From Multifurca ochricompacta (Eukaryota > Basidiomycota > Agaricomycetes > Russulales > Russulaceae), in the NCBI GenBank assembly GCA_022496185.1, contig WTXG01000306.1:1-39758 (forward strand): a DNA stretch of 39,758 nt. Reading direction: 5' to 3'. Shown piece after piece: positions 28,089-39,519 of this stretch. The notes beneath the pieces were generated by a model, which worked only from the letters and a program-made list of their open reading frames with translations, did no database searches and had not been told where the DNA came from. The position numbers were made by a program, and so were the translations under genes. The number at the start of each line of letters is the position of its first letter. The first letter of the stretch is position 1.

Positions 28089-29935
28089 TCAGATGTGGAA
28101 CTCCGAGATAAGGGCCAGGGCAAAGATATTCCTGGCTGGTTCCCACGAGTTGTCAGAATCTGGGAATCCCTTCCACTTGATTAGGTAGTGCAGTTTGCAC
28201 CCTCGGCCTTGTTGCCTGGAGTCTAGAATACACCCCACTTCCCATTCTTCTTTGTCATCAATAAGGTCAGGCAGGGGTCTCGAGAAGTTCTCTCCATGAA
28301 TGGAGGTTTCCTTGTAAGGGGTCAGGAGCTTGGCATGGAAGACTGGATGAATCTTCCATTTCAGTGGCAGCTGCAGTTCATAGGATACATCTGACAGCTT
28401 CCTTGTGATTTGGAAGGGTCTGTGACGTTGGGGTGCTAGTTTGGCTGAGGGATGTGACGTGTGAATATTCCTGCCCTCAAGCCATACCCAATCATTGGTC
28501 TGATAAGGTGTGAATGTGCTTGGCTGTGCTGCCAGAAGCTGTTGTGCCTTTACCAGATTTTCATTGGCTGATTGCCGCAGTTCTTCCCATTGGCTTATCC
28601 GTTTGGTTACTGACGGGACATTGGTGGGCTTATCTGTCCATGTGGTGCATGGAATCCAGCCCATGATAAGGGAGAAAGGGGTGGCTTTTGTTGTCCCATT
28701 GGGCCATGAGTTATGAGCAAATTCTGCGGTTGACAGCCATTCTGCCCAATCATCTTGCCTGCCATTGCACCAAAACCGGAGATATTGTTCTAACCATTGG
28801 TTTGTCCACTCAGACTGTCCATCCGTCTGTGGATGGTATGCTGTAGAGATGTTTTGTGCAATGTCCAATGTTTTGCATAGGGCCCTTGCAAATGCTGATG
28901 TAAAGCAGGTATCTTGGTCAGAGATGATCTTCTTAGGGAGTCCATAGTGATGGTATACATGATTCAGGTATAGTTTTGCCACTCCTTCAGCTGTGATGGT
29001 TTCGTTACAAGGGATAAAGAGGGCTGCCTTGGAGCAGTCATGGTCCGTGATCGTGAGGATAGTGTCGAAGCCTTGTGATTTGGGCAGCTTGACAATGAAG
29101 TCCATGGCGATGGTCTGGAAAGGAGTTGATGCAGTGGGAGTAATGGGGTATATTGGTGGGACTTTCGGGTGTGTGTTCACCTTGTTTGCTTGACATGATG
29201 CACATCCTTGTACATAGCTTTTGATGTCCTTTTTCATATTGGGCCACCAATAGTCTCTTTTGGCCAGGGCGTAGGTGTTGGCAATGCCTGGGTGGCCAGT
29301 GGAGGGGAGGTCATGGTGAAAATGGATCACCCCCCTCTTAATGTTGTCACCACCGGTGACAATGAGTCGATCCCCGTCTTTCCACCAAAGACTGCTGATT
29401 TTCTTCAAATTATGAGTGTCAGCCCATGAATGGCACAGGTCTTGGTTCATATTCTGGGAAACTTGTGCCCAAAGGTCCATGTCATGGAGACTGACTATGG
29501 CTGTCCTTGCAAATACCTCCTCTGGGAGGACAGTGATGTCATTATTGTCGTCCTCTCCTGTATGCATATCTGGTCTGTGCGACAGTGCATCCACTCTAGC
29601 ATTCTGGCTCCCAGCAATATGTTTCAACGTGAAGTTATATTCCTCCAACTCCAAGACCTCTTGTGCCACACATTGGCTGATTTTATGGGGTTCTTTCCAA
29701 TATAATAGATTGGAATGGTCAGTGTGGACAATAGTCTTATGAGGGGTTCCTGCCAGGTAGGGTTGCCAGTGTTGCAATGCCTTGACTATGGCTAAAAGCT
29801 CCCTATCCCAGATGTCATAGTTCCTTTCAGCTGGGGAGAAGGTTTCGGAGTAGTATGCCACTGGGTGAAGTATTTGTGCAGCATCTCTCTGGTATAACAC
29901 TGCCCCGACATATGTCCCAGTGCTCTGCAGTGGAA
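28089..29935 (-). CDS. Gy-B Pol remainder: RNase H, integrase, chromodomain
   Basis: The frame is open for about 615 residues. RNase H begins inside the domain (TYVGAVLYQRD, YDIWDRELLAIVKAL, HTDHSNLLYW). The integrase has H2C2 (HHDLPSTGHPGIANTY...GCASCQANK) and the catalytic residues in IAMDFIVKLPKSQGF, ISDQDTCFTSAF and YHPQTDGQSEWTNQW (D, D, E present). GPY/F appears as LAPQRHRPFQI. The chromodomain has EWEVGCILDSR...YLIKWKGFPDSDNSWEP. The Cys in DQDTCF replaces the usual Pro-Arg context and the chromodomain end is intact. Upstream, RT and protease are deleted, so there is no natural start. Confidence 0.85.
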
Positions 29936-31226
29936 GCAGCATCCTTCTTTCATTAGAGTCTGCCGCTCATCCTCCGTAAGTGCTGCTCGCGCCCAGGCCC
30001 GATCTGCAGAGGTATCCATAGCATTTGGATCTCACTGGGCATGCTGGGCGGGCTTTACTCTGAAAGCTGCCTTCCACTGGTCTCGGGTTTTTCCTTTCTT
30101 GGTGTCAACTCCAAATCGCGTCTGGAAGTCAAGGTAGTCTTGTTGTTGCCATCGAGCGGCATTGACCCAAGTATCCCAGTTATGAGGATGGTGAAATTGG
30201 ATAATGTTTTTGACTAGGGGGTTGGGTAGGCCTTACAAAAAGAGGTCTAGTGTTGCCTCTTCATCAGTGTCATAGCTGGCCCTATTGGCTAAACTCCTGA
30301 ACTTGGCTATGTATGCATCAAGTTCTCCCTTCTCCATTCTGAGGGACTTTAGTTCCCGGGCTGCTTTCTGTTTGGCCTGCCCATCTGTGAAGGCATCTTT
30401 AAACCTCTCGGCTATGGTCTCCAAAAGACCCTCGCTTGTAGTTCAACGCCCACTTTCAACCTGCTCGTTCAGCCACTCCAGTTGTTCCATCGTCCAATCA
30501 TCCACTGCATCCCCTCGGATTAGGGAAAGAAACAGATTGGCACGTTGGAACGGGTTGACAATCTGTGGGACGTCATGATTGAAGTTCTTGAACGTCGTGA
30601 ACTCCAACATGAACTTCTTGCTTTGTGAACGGTCCCCAGTAAATGTCTGGGGCAGTACTCCAGACAAACGTCCAGAAGGGGGAGGAATGTTTGGTGGTGG
30701 TGCCACCGGGGCTGGTGGGGCAGGGTCTGGAAGTTGGGCGGCGATGGTGGACATTGGTGGATGGGATGGGGTGATGGTGTTTGTGGATTGTATCAATATC
30801 TGGGGAGTTGTCAAAGCAGGGGCTCTGAATGTGACAACTGCGGGTGCAACCGGAAACATAGTCGCTGCTAATGCTGGTGCTTCTTCTTCACTAGGTTCTT
30901 CTATGTACTCCTCTGGTTCAGAGTCTGTGACAATGGCTGGGGGATTTTCTCTCCACGGGCCTAGTCCAAATTCAGGTGGGGCAGGTCCTGTAGTGACCCA
31001 AGAGTGTCGGCTGTCCGAGTATCGGATGCGATACCAAACTCTCTTTTCATCGTCGTATTCTACTGGTTGGTATCTTCCATCATGATAGACGTAGTATCCA
31101 AACTCGGACTCAAAGTCTTTCCAGGTGGCAGAGCCAAGTACTTGCTGTGAAAGATTATGCTCGTCTCTGCGTTCGATGAGTTCTTCCTGGAAGAGGGTCT
31201 GACTGCAGCTGGAAGCCACTGTGAGA
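29930..31226 (-). pseudogene. Gy-B Gag with three in-frame stops
   Basis: The frame opens directly after the LTR. A matrix-like N-terminus (FESEFGYYVYHDGRYQPVEY) is followed by a Pro-rich linker and the capsid core (GDRSQSKKFMLEF, NLFLSLIRGDAVDDWTMEQ, AYIAKFRSLANRAS) and the knuckle start CFHCRALGHMSGQC (about 29935-29980). Stops are at 30443 (TGA), 30233 (TAA) and near 30031 (TGA). Each is one C-to-T step from the expected codon (CGA, CAA, CGA). No ATG lies between the PBS and residue 120. The first codon usually chosen, at 31219, is GTG. Confidence 0.8.
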
Positions 31227-31236
31227 GACTCAACTT
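31226..31236 (-). promoter_or_regulatory. Gy-B primer-binding site, self-priming type
   Basis: The minus strand reads AAGTTGAGTCT, 2 nt from the LTR. AGACTCGACTT at 31461-31471 starts 34 nt after the first T of TATATAAG (31505) and pairs with it over 11 nt with one G-U. Confidence 0.75.
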
Positions 31237-31238
31237 GA

Positions 31239-31830
31239 TGTTACGTCCGGTGTGAGATGTTCCACATGACTTGTGTGACAGCTTTGTACGTTTGTTCAGA
31301 TAAGAGATCAACAAGATCTCTTGGAGTTTGAATGAATGAGTCAATGCCAAAGGGGCTGCTCCCTAGTGACAATGTTAAGCGGAAAGTGCCAAAAGCACTG
31401 AGATGATTGAGTCAAAGGTTTCAAGGGGAAGTCCAGAAGACAAACACCGATGTATTCAATAAGTCGAGTCTGAGACCTACAATGTAGTTACAGCGGACTT
31501 ATATACGTAATCGAACAGGCGTCTACAAGATAAGGAATCGGAGTCAAGTGGGCCCAAATATATGGAAGCAGACAGCATAAAGTCGGGCTTCTGATAGGGT
31601 ATTAAGTAAGTGTCCGAACATAAAGATAAGGAGATAACAAGATAAGAGAAAAAGGGTCAAACATAGGTATACAATGAGTCAACAAGTCCAAAGCAAGTCA
31701 TGGGGACGGGAGTAAGGCATGTGATGGATCCCAGGACGGGGACGTAATCATGAAGTGCAGAGTGGGCAGTAAAGATGGGTTGCTGTTGGGAGGTGGAAGA
31801 AAACGGGGTTGCTCGGCAGGGATTGTAACA
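31239..31830 (-). repeat. Gy-B 5' LTR
   Basis: The 592-bp LTR is followed by TSD CTTAC (31831-31835). TATATAAG is on the minus strand at 31498-31505. A short uORF (ATG near 31267) ends with TAA in the LTR terminus, in the gag frame. Confidence 0.95.
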
Positions 31831-31835
31831 CTTAC

Positions 31836-31868
31836 CCACGCAGGTATGAAAACCCTTGACAATCACTA
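31836..31868 (+). repeat. hAT element terminus, right of Gy-B
   Basis: GGTATGAAAACCCTTGACAA plus TCACTA is the same end as at 35300-35323. See 26132-26163. Confidence 0.85.
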
Positions 31869-31924
31869 CTTACACCAAGGGTACAGGTTTGCCATACTAC
31901 AGGTACAGGTACACCACAGGTCGT

Positions 31925-32834
31925 TAATGAACACAGCCTGAGGTTAGATAATCCAAACTACCTAGAATGGTAGTTATAATTCAGTTATGATGGTCAGAAC
32001 TATATATTGATTAGTCTTTGTGAAACAGGCATGGTGCACAGCATACTGACTGTAAGAGTTAGCGGGTTAAGCTAAAGACAAGTTAGACTTCAGAGGTGAA
32101 GAAAACTCTGTTACTATACTACTGACCTAAAGACAAGTTAGCTACAGAGAGCGGTTAGTCAAGGGTATAAGTAGGAAGTAACGTAGAAGGCACTTACACT
32201 TCAGAGGTGAAGAAAACTCTGAAGTGTAGAGGATGAAACAGACACCCTTATATACTCCAAGGGATAGTCTGTGCACACTGGGAATAAGTCCACAGGTGCC
32301 GGACAAAGTCCAAACAATAAACATGAGGGCATAAGGCCATTGGCTACTACAGAAATCACATGTTACATGGTGTATCAGTCAGCTACTGTGGAATGTGAGA
32401 AAGAAAGTAATAATGATAATGTAAAAAGTCCGAGACTCCAGTATCTAATCTAATCTACAAAGTAGCTAATCTAATCACCTGATGCCTGAAGCATCACTGA
32501 ACATCTTCTGTGTTCAACAGTCTTTACCTAGAATGGTAGTTATAACTAGTGCACATTAGCTACATAGGTAAAGATAAGATAACAGAATACTCACTTCAGT
32601 TATGATGGTCAGAACTGAAGTGAACTGTACAGTGAGAGCATCTTTAAATACTGTAAAAGAGTGTGCTTATAGTAACCAAGACAATAAAGGATTGTGTCTA
32701 ATCAAGTAAGGTATCAAGGTATTCACAGGAAGATGAAACACAGTCCTAGTGCTACTGCACAAGACACAACTCACTTGTTAGTACCGCACACTTAGCAATT
32801 GATCCAACCTGGCCATATTGATCCATTTCCAACA
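31925..32834 (-). repeat. Solo LTR of family D, split by a copia-type LTR; has intron and fused copy
   Basis: The LTR ends are TAATGAACAC (G-to-A at the usual TG) and CCAACA. The TSD is imperfect: GTCGT (31920-31924) versus GTCAT (32835-32839), a CpG transition. On the minus strand TATTTAAAG is followed by segment 1 (32595-32616), an intron GTGAGTATTC...GCACTAG (32546-32594, 49 nt) and segment 2 (32528-32545). The fused copy lies at 31962-32001 and joins the segments exactly at the splice sites. The copia-type LTR 32019-32519 sits between the copies. Confidence 0.85.
32019..32519 (-). repeat. Solo copia-type LTR with intron and fused copy
   Basis: The 501-bp LTR has TSD GTCTT (32014-32018, 32520-32524). 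On the minus strand segment 1 (32198-32219) is followed by an intron GTAAGTGCC...CTGTAG (32142-32197, 56 nt) and segment 2 (32127-32141). The fused copy lies at 32072-32108 and is exact. It is inserted in the family D LTR. Confidence 0.93.
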
Positions 32835-32839
32835 GTCAT

Positions 32840-33158
32840 ATACCTGTGGGTAAGGGTAGATATTTACATTTTAAGTCTGATAGCCTAGAATAACACTGTA
32901 CTACTTAAGCTATAATCCATTCATCATCTGGCCATTCTTCATTGTTTTTGGTATCAGGTTGAGATGCTGCATACTTTAAATCAGCAGTCTCTACATAACT
33001 GGCCTTCATCCAAGCTCCCAAACATAGAAGAGCCTGAGTTGTATGCAATGGGACCACTGGGTCTGTATACAGTATCTACAATACATGTACTGTATAGTTT
33101 TTCTGTGGCTGGTGCAATGCCACATGCATTGCCACCCTCATTGCCACCCTTCCAATTT
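32840..33158. other. Non-coding stretch between two family D LTRs
   Basis: AT-rich sequence without a convincing frame. A GCCACCCTCATTGCCACCCT direct repeat lies at 33131-33150. Its origin is not recognised. It may belong to a decayed hAT-like element ending at 33717. Confidence 0.4.
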
Positions 33159-33163
33159 CAGCT

Positions 33164-33574
33164 TGTGGAAATGCAGCTGAGGTTAGATAAGTGCTACCTA
33201 AATGGGTAGCAAGATAATTCAGTTGTGAATGGTCAAAACTACTATATTAATTAGTCTTTACCTAAATGGGTAGCAAGATAACTACTCGAGTAATGTTAGC
33301 TATATGTGTGGTAAAGATAATCTAAGTAAATACTCACTTCAGTTGTGAATGGTCAAAACTGAAGTGTACACTACAGAAATAATGTCCTTAAATACTGTAA
33401 AGAGTGTGCTGTGCTATGGTCATAAAGGATTGTATCTTTAATCATAAGGAATCATAGTAAACAAGTGGAATGTCAGTAGGTATATTACAATGTCCACTTA
33501 ACTCCGTCTTGCACCGGCAACTCTGGTCACCTCTGATCCGGTCTGGCCAACTCTGATCCATTACTGGCTCAACA
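33164..33574 (-). repeat. Solo LTR of family D with intron and fused copy
   Basis: The 411-bp LTR has ends TGTGGAAATG and GCTCAACA and TSD CAGCT (33159-33163, 33575-33579). On the minus strand TATTTAAGG is followed by segment 1 (33338-33360), an intron GTGAGTATTT...CGAGTAG (33282-33337, 56 nt) and segment 2 (33262-33281). The fused copy lies at 33198-33240 and is exact. Confidence 0.9.
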
Positions 33575-33579
33575 CAGCT

Positions 33580-33892
33580 TACCCACTCTGGCAGGTAAGG
33601 GTTGGGTGTCTGCAGGTAGGGGTCACATGAGGGGTATGAAGATGTGACCCCAACCCATACCCACATGTACCCTGACCACATACCCAGCGGGTTGCGCCTA
33701 CCCATAGTGAACACTACATAGAGACCATATACTCTCATGATAGGTAGACACCTAATAGACATCACGCTCACTTTGTATGATAAGATAAAAACACTCTCCA
33801 GATTCCCCAATTACACAACTTTGACTACACCCATTCTTATTAGTACAACAACCTGTAACTAGTCCTTATTGTATGCCCACTGGCGCTGTGTA
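33580..33892. other. hAT-like terminal sequence and spacer
   Basis: Up to 33717 there are GGGTA/TACCC-type repeats ending CCATAGTGAACACTA, similar to 21178-21200. No long minus- or plus-strand frame is convincing. From 33718 to 33884 I see nothing that I can name. Confidence 0.4.
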
Positions 33893-35323
33893 TAGTGATT
33901 GGCAGGGGTAACCCTGGGGTATCCTCGTTGGTACCCATACCCGTACCCGTACCTGTCACTACGGGTACGGGTAACCCGCGGGTTACCCGTGGGTCACCCG
34001 TGAAAACGCGTGCAAGTTCTTTACTTGCATCGCGCATTTCGGATACCCGGCCTGGGCCTTCCTGGACCAAGAAGATACACAACGCATTCATTTGTGGCTG
34101 CTTAAGATCCCTCAATGACTCTTATTTTATGTTCAGAAGATTAAGATAATTCATTATTCCATTTTTATTTTATTATTCTGCTTTCAATTTTATACAAGCA
34201 CAACTAAAATACAGTATACAGAGATGATTAGATAGGATGTTATAGAACATTGGTGAAAAGCCTGTCAGATAACCACACAGAGTGCAAAATAATTTGATGA
34301 ACACATAGCAATTTGCAGGGGTAACCCCTGGATAATTGTTTTGATACCTGGGTTACCCATAAAATGAAACGCGTGCAAGTTCTTTACTTGCATCGCGCAT
34401 TTTGGACATCTGGCCCGGGCCATCCCAGTCAAGGAGATACGCACTTGGACACAACGCGTTCATTTATGGCTACTCAAGATCCCTCAAAAATTCCTGTTTT
34501 ATGTTCATAAGATTAAGATAATTTATTATTCCATTTTTATTTTATTATTCTGGTTTCAATTTTATACGAGTGTGACTGTTCTTTGCGTTTCTGCGCATTT
34601 TGGATAAATGGCCCGGGCCATCCTGGTCAAGGAGATAAGCACTTGGACACAACACATTCATTTATGGCTACTCAAGATCCCTCAAATATTGTTGGTTTAT
34701 GTTCAGAAGATTGAAAGGATCCTTTATTTACATTATTATTTTATTATTCTGGTTTCATTTCATACAAGTGCGACTGTCCTGGTGCGTTTAAGTCAACCTT
34801 CCTTAATAGGAAGGAGGTCAGACCACCATGTGATGCAATGTAGTCGCTGCCCCATGCAGCTTGTAGATACACACGGGCCTTGTTTCAGTAAACTAATTTG
34901 ATAATTAGATTATATTATAGTCTAAAGTAGTCTAGAGAGTATTTTAGATAGTGCCAGACCGGCAGAATTGGTTGCATGTTGATAAAACAGGTGCATCATG
35001 ATTTTCAAGAAGTGGATCACTGATAACACTTTTATTTTACATCACACCATTGATCTGCTTTGATATTTCATATGATAATACTAGAACATATTTAAAGATA
35101 CCCTATAGCATACATCAGACGAGATCTTTTATTTTTGTGGCTGCAGATGTGTTTTATCTTAGAATTTCTACTGATCTTGTCAATGCATGATTGGCACCTA
35201 TACCCGCCAAACCCGCCGCGCAGGTACAGGTTTCCATGGGTTGGGAGCCGTATACCTGTACCCATACCCGGCAAAACCCGTGGCGCTTACCCGCGCGGGT
35301 ATGAAAACCCTTGACAATCACTA
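33893..35323. mobile_element. Non-autonomous hAT-like element, 1431 bp, CpG-rich copy
   Basis: The ends are TAGTGATTGGCAGGGGTAAC and, inward from the right, TAGTGATTGTCAAGGGTTTT. A perfect 8-bp TSD GCTGTGTA lies at 33885-33892 and 35324-35331. Three degenerate tandem blocks share CGCGTGCAAGTTCTTTACTT, GGCC.GGGCC and CATTCATTT.TGGCTACT. The first has a strong palindrome around 33957-34000 made of GTACCC/GGGTAC units. No transposase frame is present. Confidence 0.92.
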
Positions 35324-35331
35324 GCTGTGTA

Positions 35332-36437
35332 TGACAATTATACCTACATTCCAGTTTGAGCAGTCAGATTAAGATTTTTGCTTTGCATTTCAAGAAAGAA
35401 TACTTTATGAGAAACTTTTCAAATGGAAAAATACTCTTGAACAAATTGAAAACTAAAAAAAACATGTGCATTTTGAGAACTTAATGGGACAGATTCGTGG
35501 CCATGGGCCAATTTTCAAGCCATGAACCACTCACTACAATATCCCATGGGAAAAGGGAAATGTTGGAAGAGCAAGGATAAAGGACAGATGAATATTCGAA
35601 CACAAGGGCAGTAGACTACCAAGTGTCAAGGGGATTTGGCAGCAAGGTTCTGGTTTGAGACAAGTCAATAAAGAGGCAACTAAAAGGGGCGGGCAAAGGG
35701 AAATGGGGCAGCAGGATAGATTCCTACTGAGGTTCTTTGTGCACAAGTGCAACATGAGCACCAGTCCCCTCAGATAGATACCGAGTCTACACAGCGGTGA
35801 ATGTACGGAAAACCACCCCATTCCGCCGAGCCTATGGCAATCAATCTGTGACACATGTGTTTGTAATTTGCATTTATCGAGGAGAAGGCATAGTTGGCTG
35901 CATGTGTGGGTGATAGATGAGACCTTCAATTTTCTCCGACTCGTACAAGATGGTCCCAATAAACCAACTATAATCGATCTGTTCACTGTCCAAACGTCAA
36001 GTTCTCGTTTGATCCCGAACCGACATGACTAGTTGTGCATGACAACTCACTCACTAGATCTCTTACGGTGGAGGCATATCCAAACACGCTGTTCCATCAT
36101 AGATCCATTCCCATCGCCTTAACTGATTATTGATTCGAAATCATGGTAATTATCTACACCTTGTATATCCCATACGCCCAATGCACCTACCATACTCTCA
36201 TATAACGCCCTAAAATATACAATCCACACCACTCATCTTCTAATCCTAGCAGCCTCATAAGTGTCCTCTCATCGATATCCACTGTACCAACGCCCAGCTA
36301 CGGGCACGCAATCCAATTCCCATTTAAACCATCATCCATTCGATTCTTGATGTCGGCCCATTCACAATATCTCTCCACTATATCCACGTTCAGATCACCA
36401 CCTGGCCCCCAAAAATAAAACTGCACCACTTACCAAT
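35332..36437. other. Intergenic host DNA, no gene supported
   Basis: A 150-codon minus-strand frame (35534-35986) has no recognisable domain and a Cys/Leu/Ser-rich random look, so I do not call it a gene. The region would hold the 3' flank of the kinase pseudogene. Confidence 0.5.
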
Positions 36438-39116
36438 TCACACGAATCCGCTTCCGTAACACATCCACCCGTCCTCCCCTGCCCGACGTTTAACCATCCT
36501 GTCCCTTTCATACCGTCCATATCTCTCCAACACATCTGAAACAGACGGTCGTGATCTCGGATTATCATCCAACAACCCTTCGCATAGCCTGCGCAACATC
36601 CCCCAACTCTCGTCACCTTCCAGAACGCCTCCATTTCCAACTTGATCTTCGAGATAATCGACCATTTGTCCACAAGCCCACCGGTCAGCAAGGATAGGAC
36701 TGTACTTCGTATCCCGGTATTCTGATGTCCCAACCTCCGGTGCAGTCCATGTTCGGGTTCCGCGATACCCTTCAATCATCGTCTCTTCATCCTCGACAAA
36801 CACAGACAATCCAAAGTCGATAATTGACAGTCGCGGAGAATATCGATCGTGTTCACTGTCGACCACCATGTTCCCTGGCTTCAGGTCGAGATGAGCAATT
36901 TTGTGCTCATGCAGAAAGGCGACTCCTCGAGAAGCTGTGTCTGGAGTGATTCCGCAGACCGAAGAGGTGCCATGAGCGGAGATAAACGTCAAGGGGAATT
37001 CTACACGGCAAAGCGATCACCCTTCCGATGGTGAGGTTGACAACACCATGAAGCTCGATGGCGTGATTCGACGGTGATTTGAACTTGCTGAGATATTGCA
37101 ATATCTTCAGCTCGTCCGTGCCGTCATCGTCCGTGTCGTCATCAAGAAGCTTTAATACAATGGGCGCGCCGTCACGCGACCTCGCCGTGCGCGTTCGGGA
37201 CGTGAGCTATAACCGTGGTGAGCTGCATGTGAAGAAAAGTAAATAAAGGGACACCTACCTGAGCAAGCACCCGGTCCTCCTCTTGCTGGGTGATCTTGTA
37301 CCCAGCGTCCTCAGAGTTTCCTGCACTGATATATCCTCAAGGATGTCATTTTCCTCCTCTGTATTCCCCTTCTTGGTTCGCCGGCGCTTCTAGATCCACC
37401 TATGCCACCATTGCTAGGCTCATCATCATTCAAGTGATCAGTCGTCAGTGCAGGATACTTGTTGTAAGGGTATATCGCCTTCAATCCCTTGAGCCCATAT
37501 ACTAAGGATTCATCCAGCTTTTCGCTATCCTTGATTGTTCTTGAAATAAGGTTGTACAGTCGGAAGATGAATTCGAATGCTCCCTTTGGGTCAGATAGTT
37601 CAAAAGTCTTCTCATGGTATAACACCTAACAAATCTCATAAGTCAATCACATAGCCGATCCTCAATCTGGTCGTCTTACCTTGTTGTCCCCCAAAACAGG
37701 CTGATACATGAGATACTCATGAGCAACCAACTCTGAGTCGATGAATATTGCCGAAATCACAACCGGTTCCTTTTTAAACTCCTTCTTGCGCAGCGCATTG
37801 CCCAGTCTTGCAAGGCACGACCCTTGCAATATCATCCGATTCAGGTCTGTTTGATGCGCCAATAGACCATGAGCATGCGAGGACACTTCGATGATGCAAT
37901 GAGGGAAGCCCCTCAACTCTAAGCGTAAATCGCTTCTGGGACTGTACCGCCGTAGTTTGCCAGGCTCGTCCGCAGGCGCAGCAAGGAGAGGGAAAGACCA
38001 AGTGGTCCGACTATAAGATAAAATGAGACAAGATGGTGACAAAGGGCGAACTGAATGGCAACTCACAAAGAAGCCTTACCGATTTTCCCTGCCAGGCGTT
38101 CAAATTCGCCTGCAACGTCATAGAGGAATGCGGCGCCAGTGTGCCCCTCTTTCTGTTGTTGAAAGTTCTTCTTTGCCAGCATCTGCGTACTAGAAAGTAT
38201 ATGGAGGTACAACCCAATTTCGCTATTTGTCACGGTTGGAAGATCTTCAGAATTGGTTTCTTCTCGAAAATGGGTATCGAAAGAATCCTGGAGATGTTCT
38301 CTTAACATTGGTGACCCTGTCGCCTATATATAAAAAGTGAGCTGAGCAAGATGAATGACGGGAAATGGTGGTCATACTCACATTTGGTGAAATCACCCGT
38401 TGATCATTCAACGACTCGATGAAATCATGAAGATAGGAAGGGGGTTCCTCTGTCGCAAGATCAACATCGTCGGACTAATATCGGACCTCGTGAGGGATAG
38501 GAAACACTTGGCGGAGGGGACAGTGAATGTGATCTCGTCAGCGTAGGGGGTTTAGGGGAATCGCGAGGAGTTTCTCTAAAATGGCATTTTCTGTAGGTGG
38601 AAGGCAAGTAGGAGAGCTGTAAGTGAATGTGTGGATGAGTCCAAGGTGAGGGAGAAATTACCTGGTAAATTGGATAGTACGACAACTGAATTATTGTCAA
38701 ACACGTGTGTGAATCCAATAAATTGAGACTTACATGGGACCTGTACGAGAATATGCAGATGGCCCTCCTCTGGACTGTTTTCCCAGTATGCGGAGAGCTT
38801 CTTGGCAGAGCCGAGGACCTGAACATCACTGTTTCCTTGAAACGCTTCTTTAGATTTTGGGGGGGGTAACACGAATCTTGGATGGTTTTATCGAAAGAAT
38901 CTTCATCTTCTATACTTTCAATGTCCGGCGGTGTCAATAGCTTCCAAATGTTAGTCGATCTGCTGCGAGATTGTCTAGTCGGGCTTTCTTGGCCTTGATT
39001 GCCTCTTTGAGGCGTGTGACGAAGCTATTTGCTTGGACCTCAACGTCGAAGATGTCCCCAAGAGGAACCTTTCGGTTATCAACAGCGATACAGAAAAGGG
39101 TGAGTGTTGTGGCCAT
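36438..39116 (-). pseudogene. Crinkler-type protein with C-terminal protein kinase, frameshifted
   Basis: ATG is at 39116. The first 57 residues (LTLFCIAVDNRKVP...LKEAIKAKKA...AADRLTF) fit the ubiquitin-like Crinkler N-terminus, continuing with LSAYWENSPEEGHLHILVQV. Approximate exons are 38734-39116, one uncertain, 38382-38474, 38080-38323, 37680-38010, 37259-37625 and 36438-37222, with GT-AG introns of about 50-70 nt. The middle (LRLELRGFPHCIIEVSSH, NRMILQGSCLARLGNALR) may be a restriction-nuclease-like fold, weakly supported. The kinase has IVLKLL (37150), HLDLKPGN (36870-36893), DFG (about 36812) and WTAPEV. Frame breaks at about 38950, 38862 (C-run), 37185 and twice near 36990 make it a pseudogene, unless they are sequencing errors. 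Crinkler proteins are effectors in oomycetes. Their role in mushrooms is little known. Confidence 0.7.
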
Positions 39117-39171
39117 GGTCGTTTAGGTGTTTGGGTGGTTTCTTTGAATTTGACTGACACGGAGCGGAGCC

Positions 39172-39180
39172 TTATATAAA
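39172..39180 (-). promoter_or_regulatory. TATA box of the Crinkler-kinase gene
   Basis: The minus strand reads TTATATAAG about 57 nt upstream of the ATG at 39116. A CA-rich short repeat (CCACAATCCACAA, 39230-39265) lies just upstream. Confidence 0.5.
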
Positions 39181-39397
39181 GCGTGACCCGTGAGAATAAC
39201 AATTCTACAAACCACAACCCATCCCCAGTCCACAATTCCACAATCCACAATCCACAACCTACAACCACAATAGATGGGAGTTGATCGATAGGCCTGCCAG
39301 ATTCCGACTCATCACCAGAGCCAAATCCTTTCGTTGCTGGTTTCTGGACAGTTACCCCGTGCGTCCACTGCGTTTTATACTTGCCCATCAAGAGCCC

Positions 39398-39511
39398 CCA
39401 CAGATGACCGTATTCACCCCTTAGCGCGTGCTCATCTTTGGCTCAGAGACAGGGTCCCTTTCACTGCCACGACGGACGAAAACTCTCAGGTTTCTTTTCG
39501 CTTGCTTCTGT
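39398..39511 (+). repeat. Host block duplicated at 21201-21324
   Basis: CAGATGACCGTATTCACCCC and AGACAGGGTCCCTTTCACT match the copy at 21201. This copy keeps CG dinucleotides. It lies upstream of the Crinkler-kinase gene and continues past the point where the other copy is broken by a poly(T) run. Confidence 0.75.
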
Positions 39512-39519
39512 TCTTTGCC

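Larger units (their letters stand above)
26164..31830 (-). mobile_element. Gy-B, internally deleted gypsy chromovirus
   Basis: The 5.67-kb element has 592-bp LTRs and 5-bp TSD CTTAC (26159-26163, 31831-31835). The minus-strand order is gag, CCHC, RNase H, integrase, chromodomain, ORF3. Protease and RT are absent: the CCHC frame runs directly into RNase H near 29930. The LTRs differ mostly by CpG transitions (for example GACG/GATG, CGCA/CACA), so it is older than Gy-A2. Confidence 0.93.

Noticed and set aside
35534..35986. 150-codon minus-strand frame
   Set aside because: No domain, no homologous copy in the window, random-like composition and no supporting introns or promoter.
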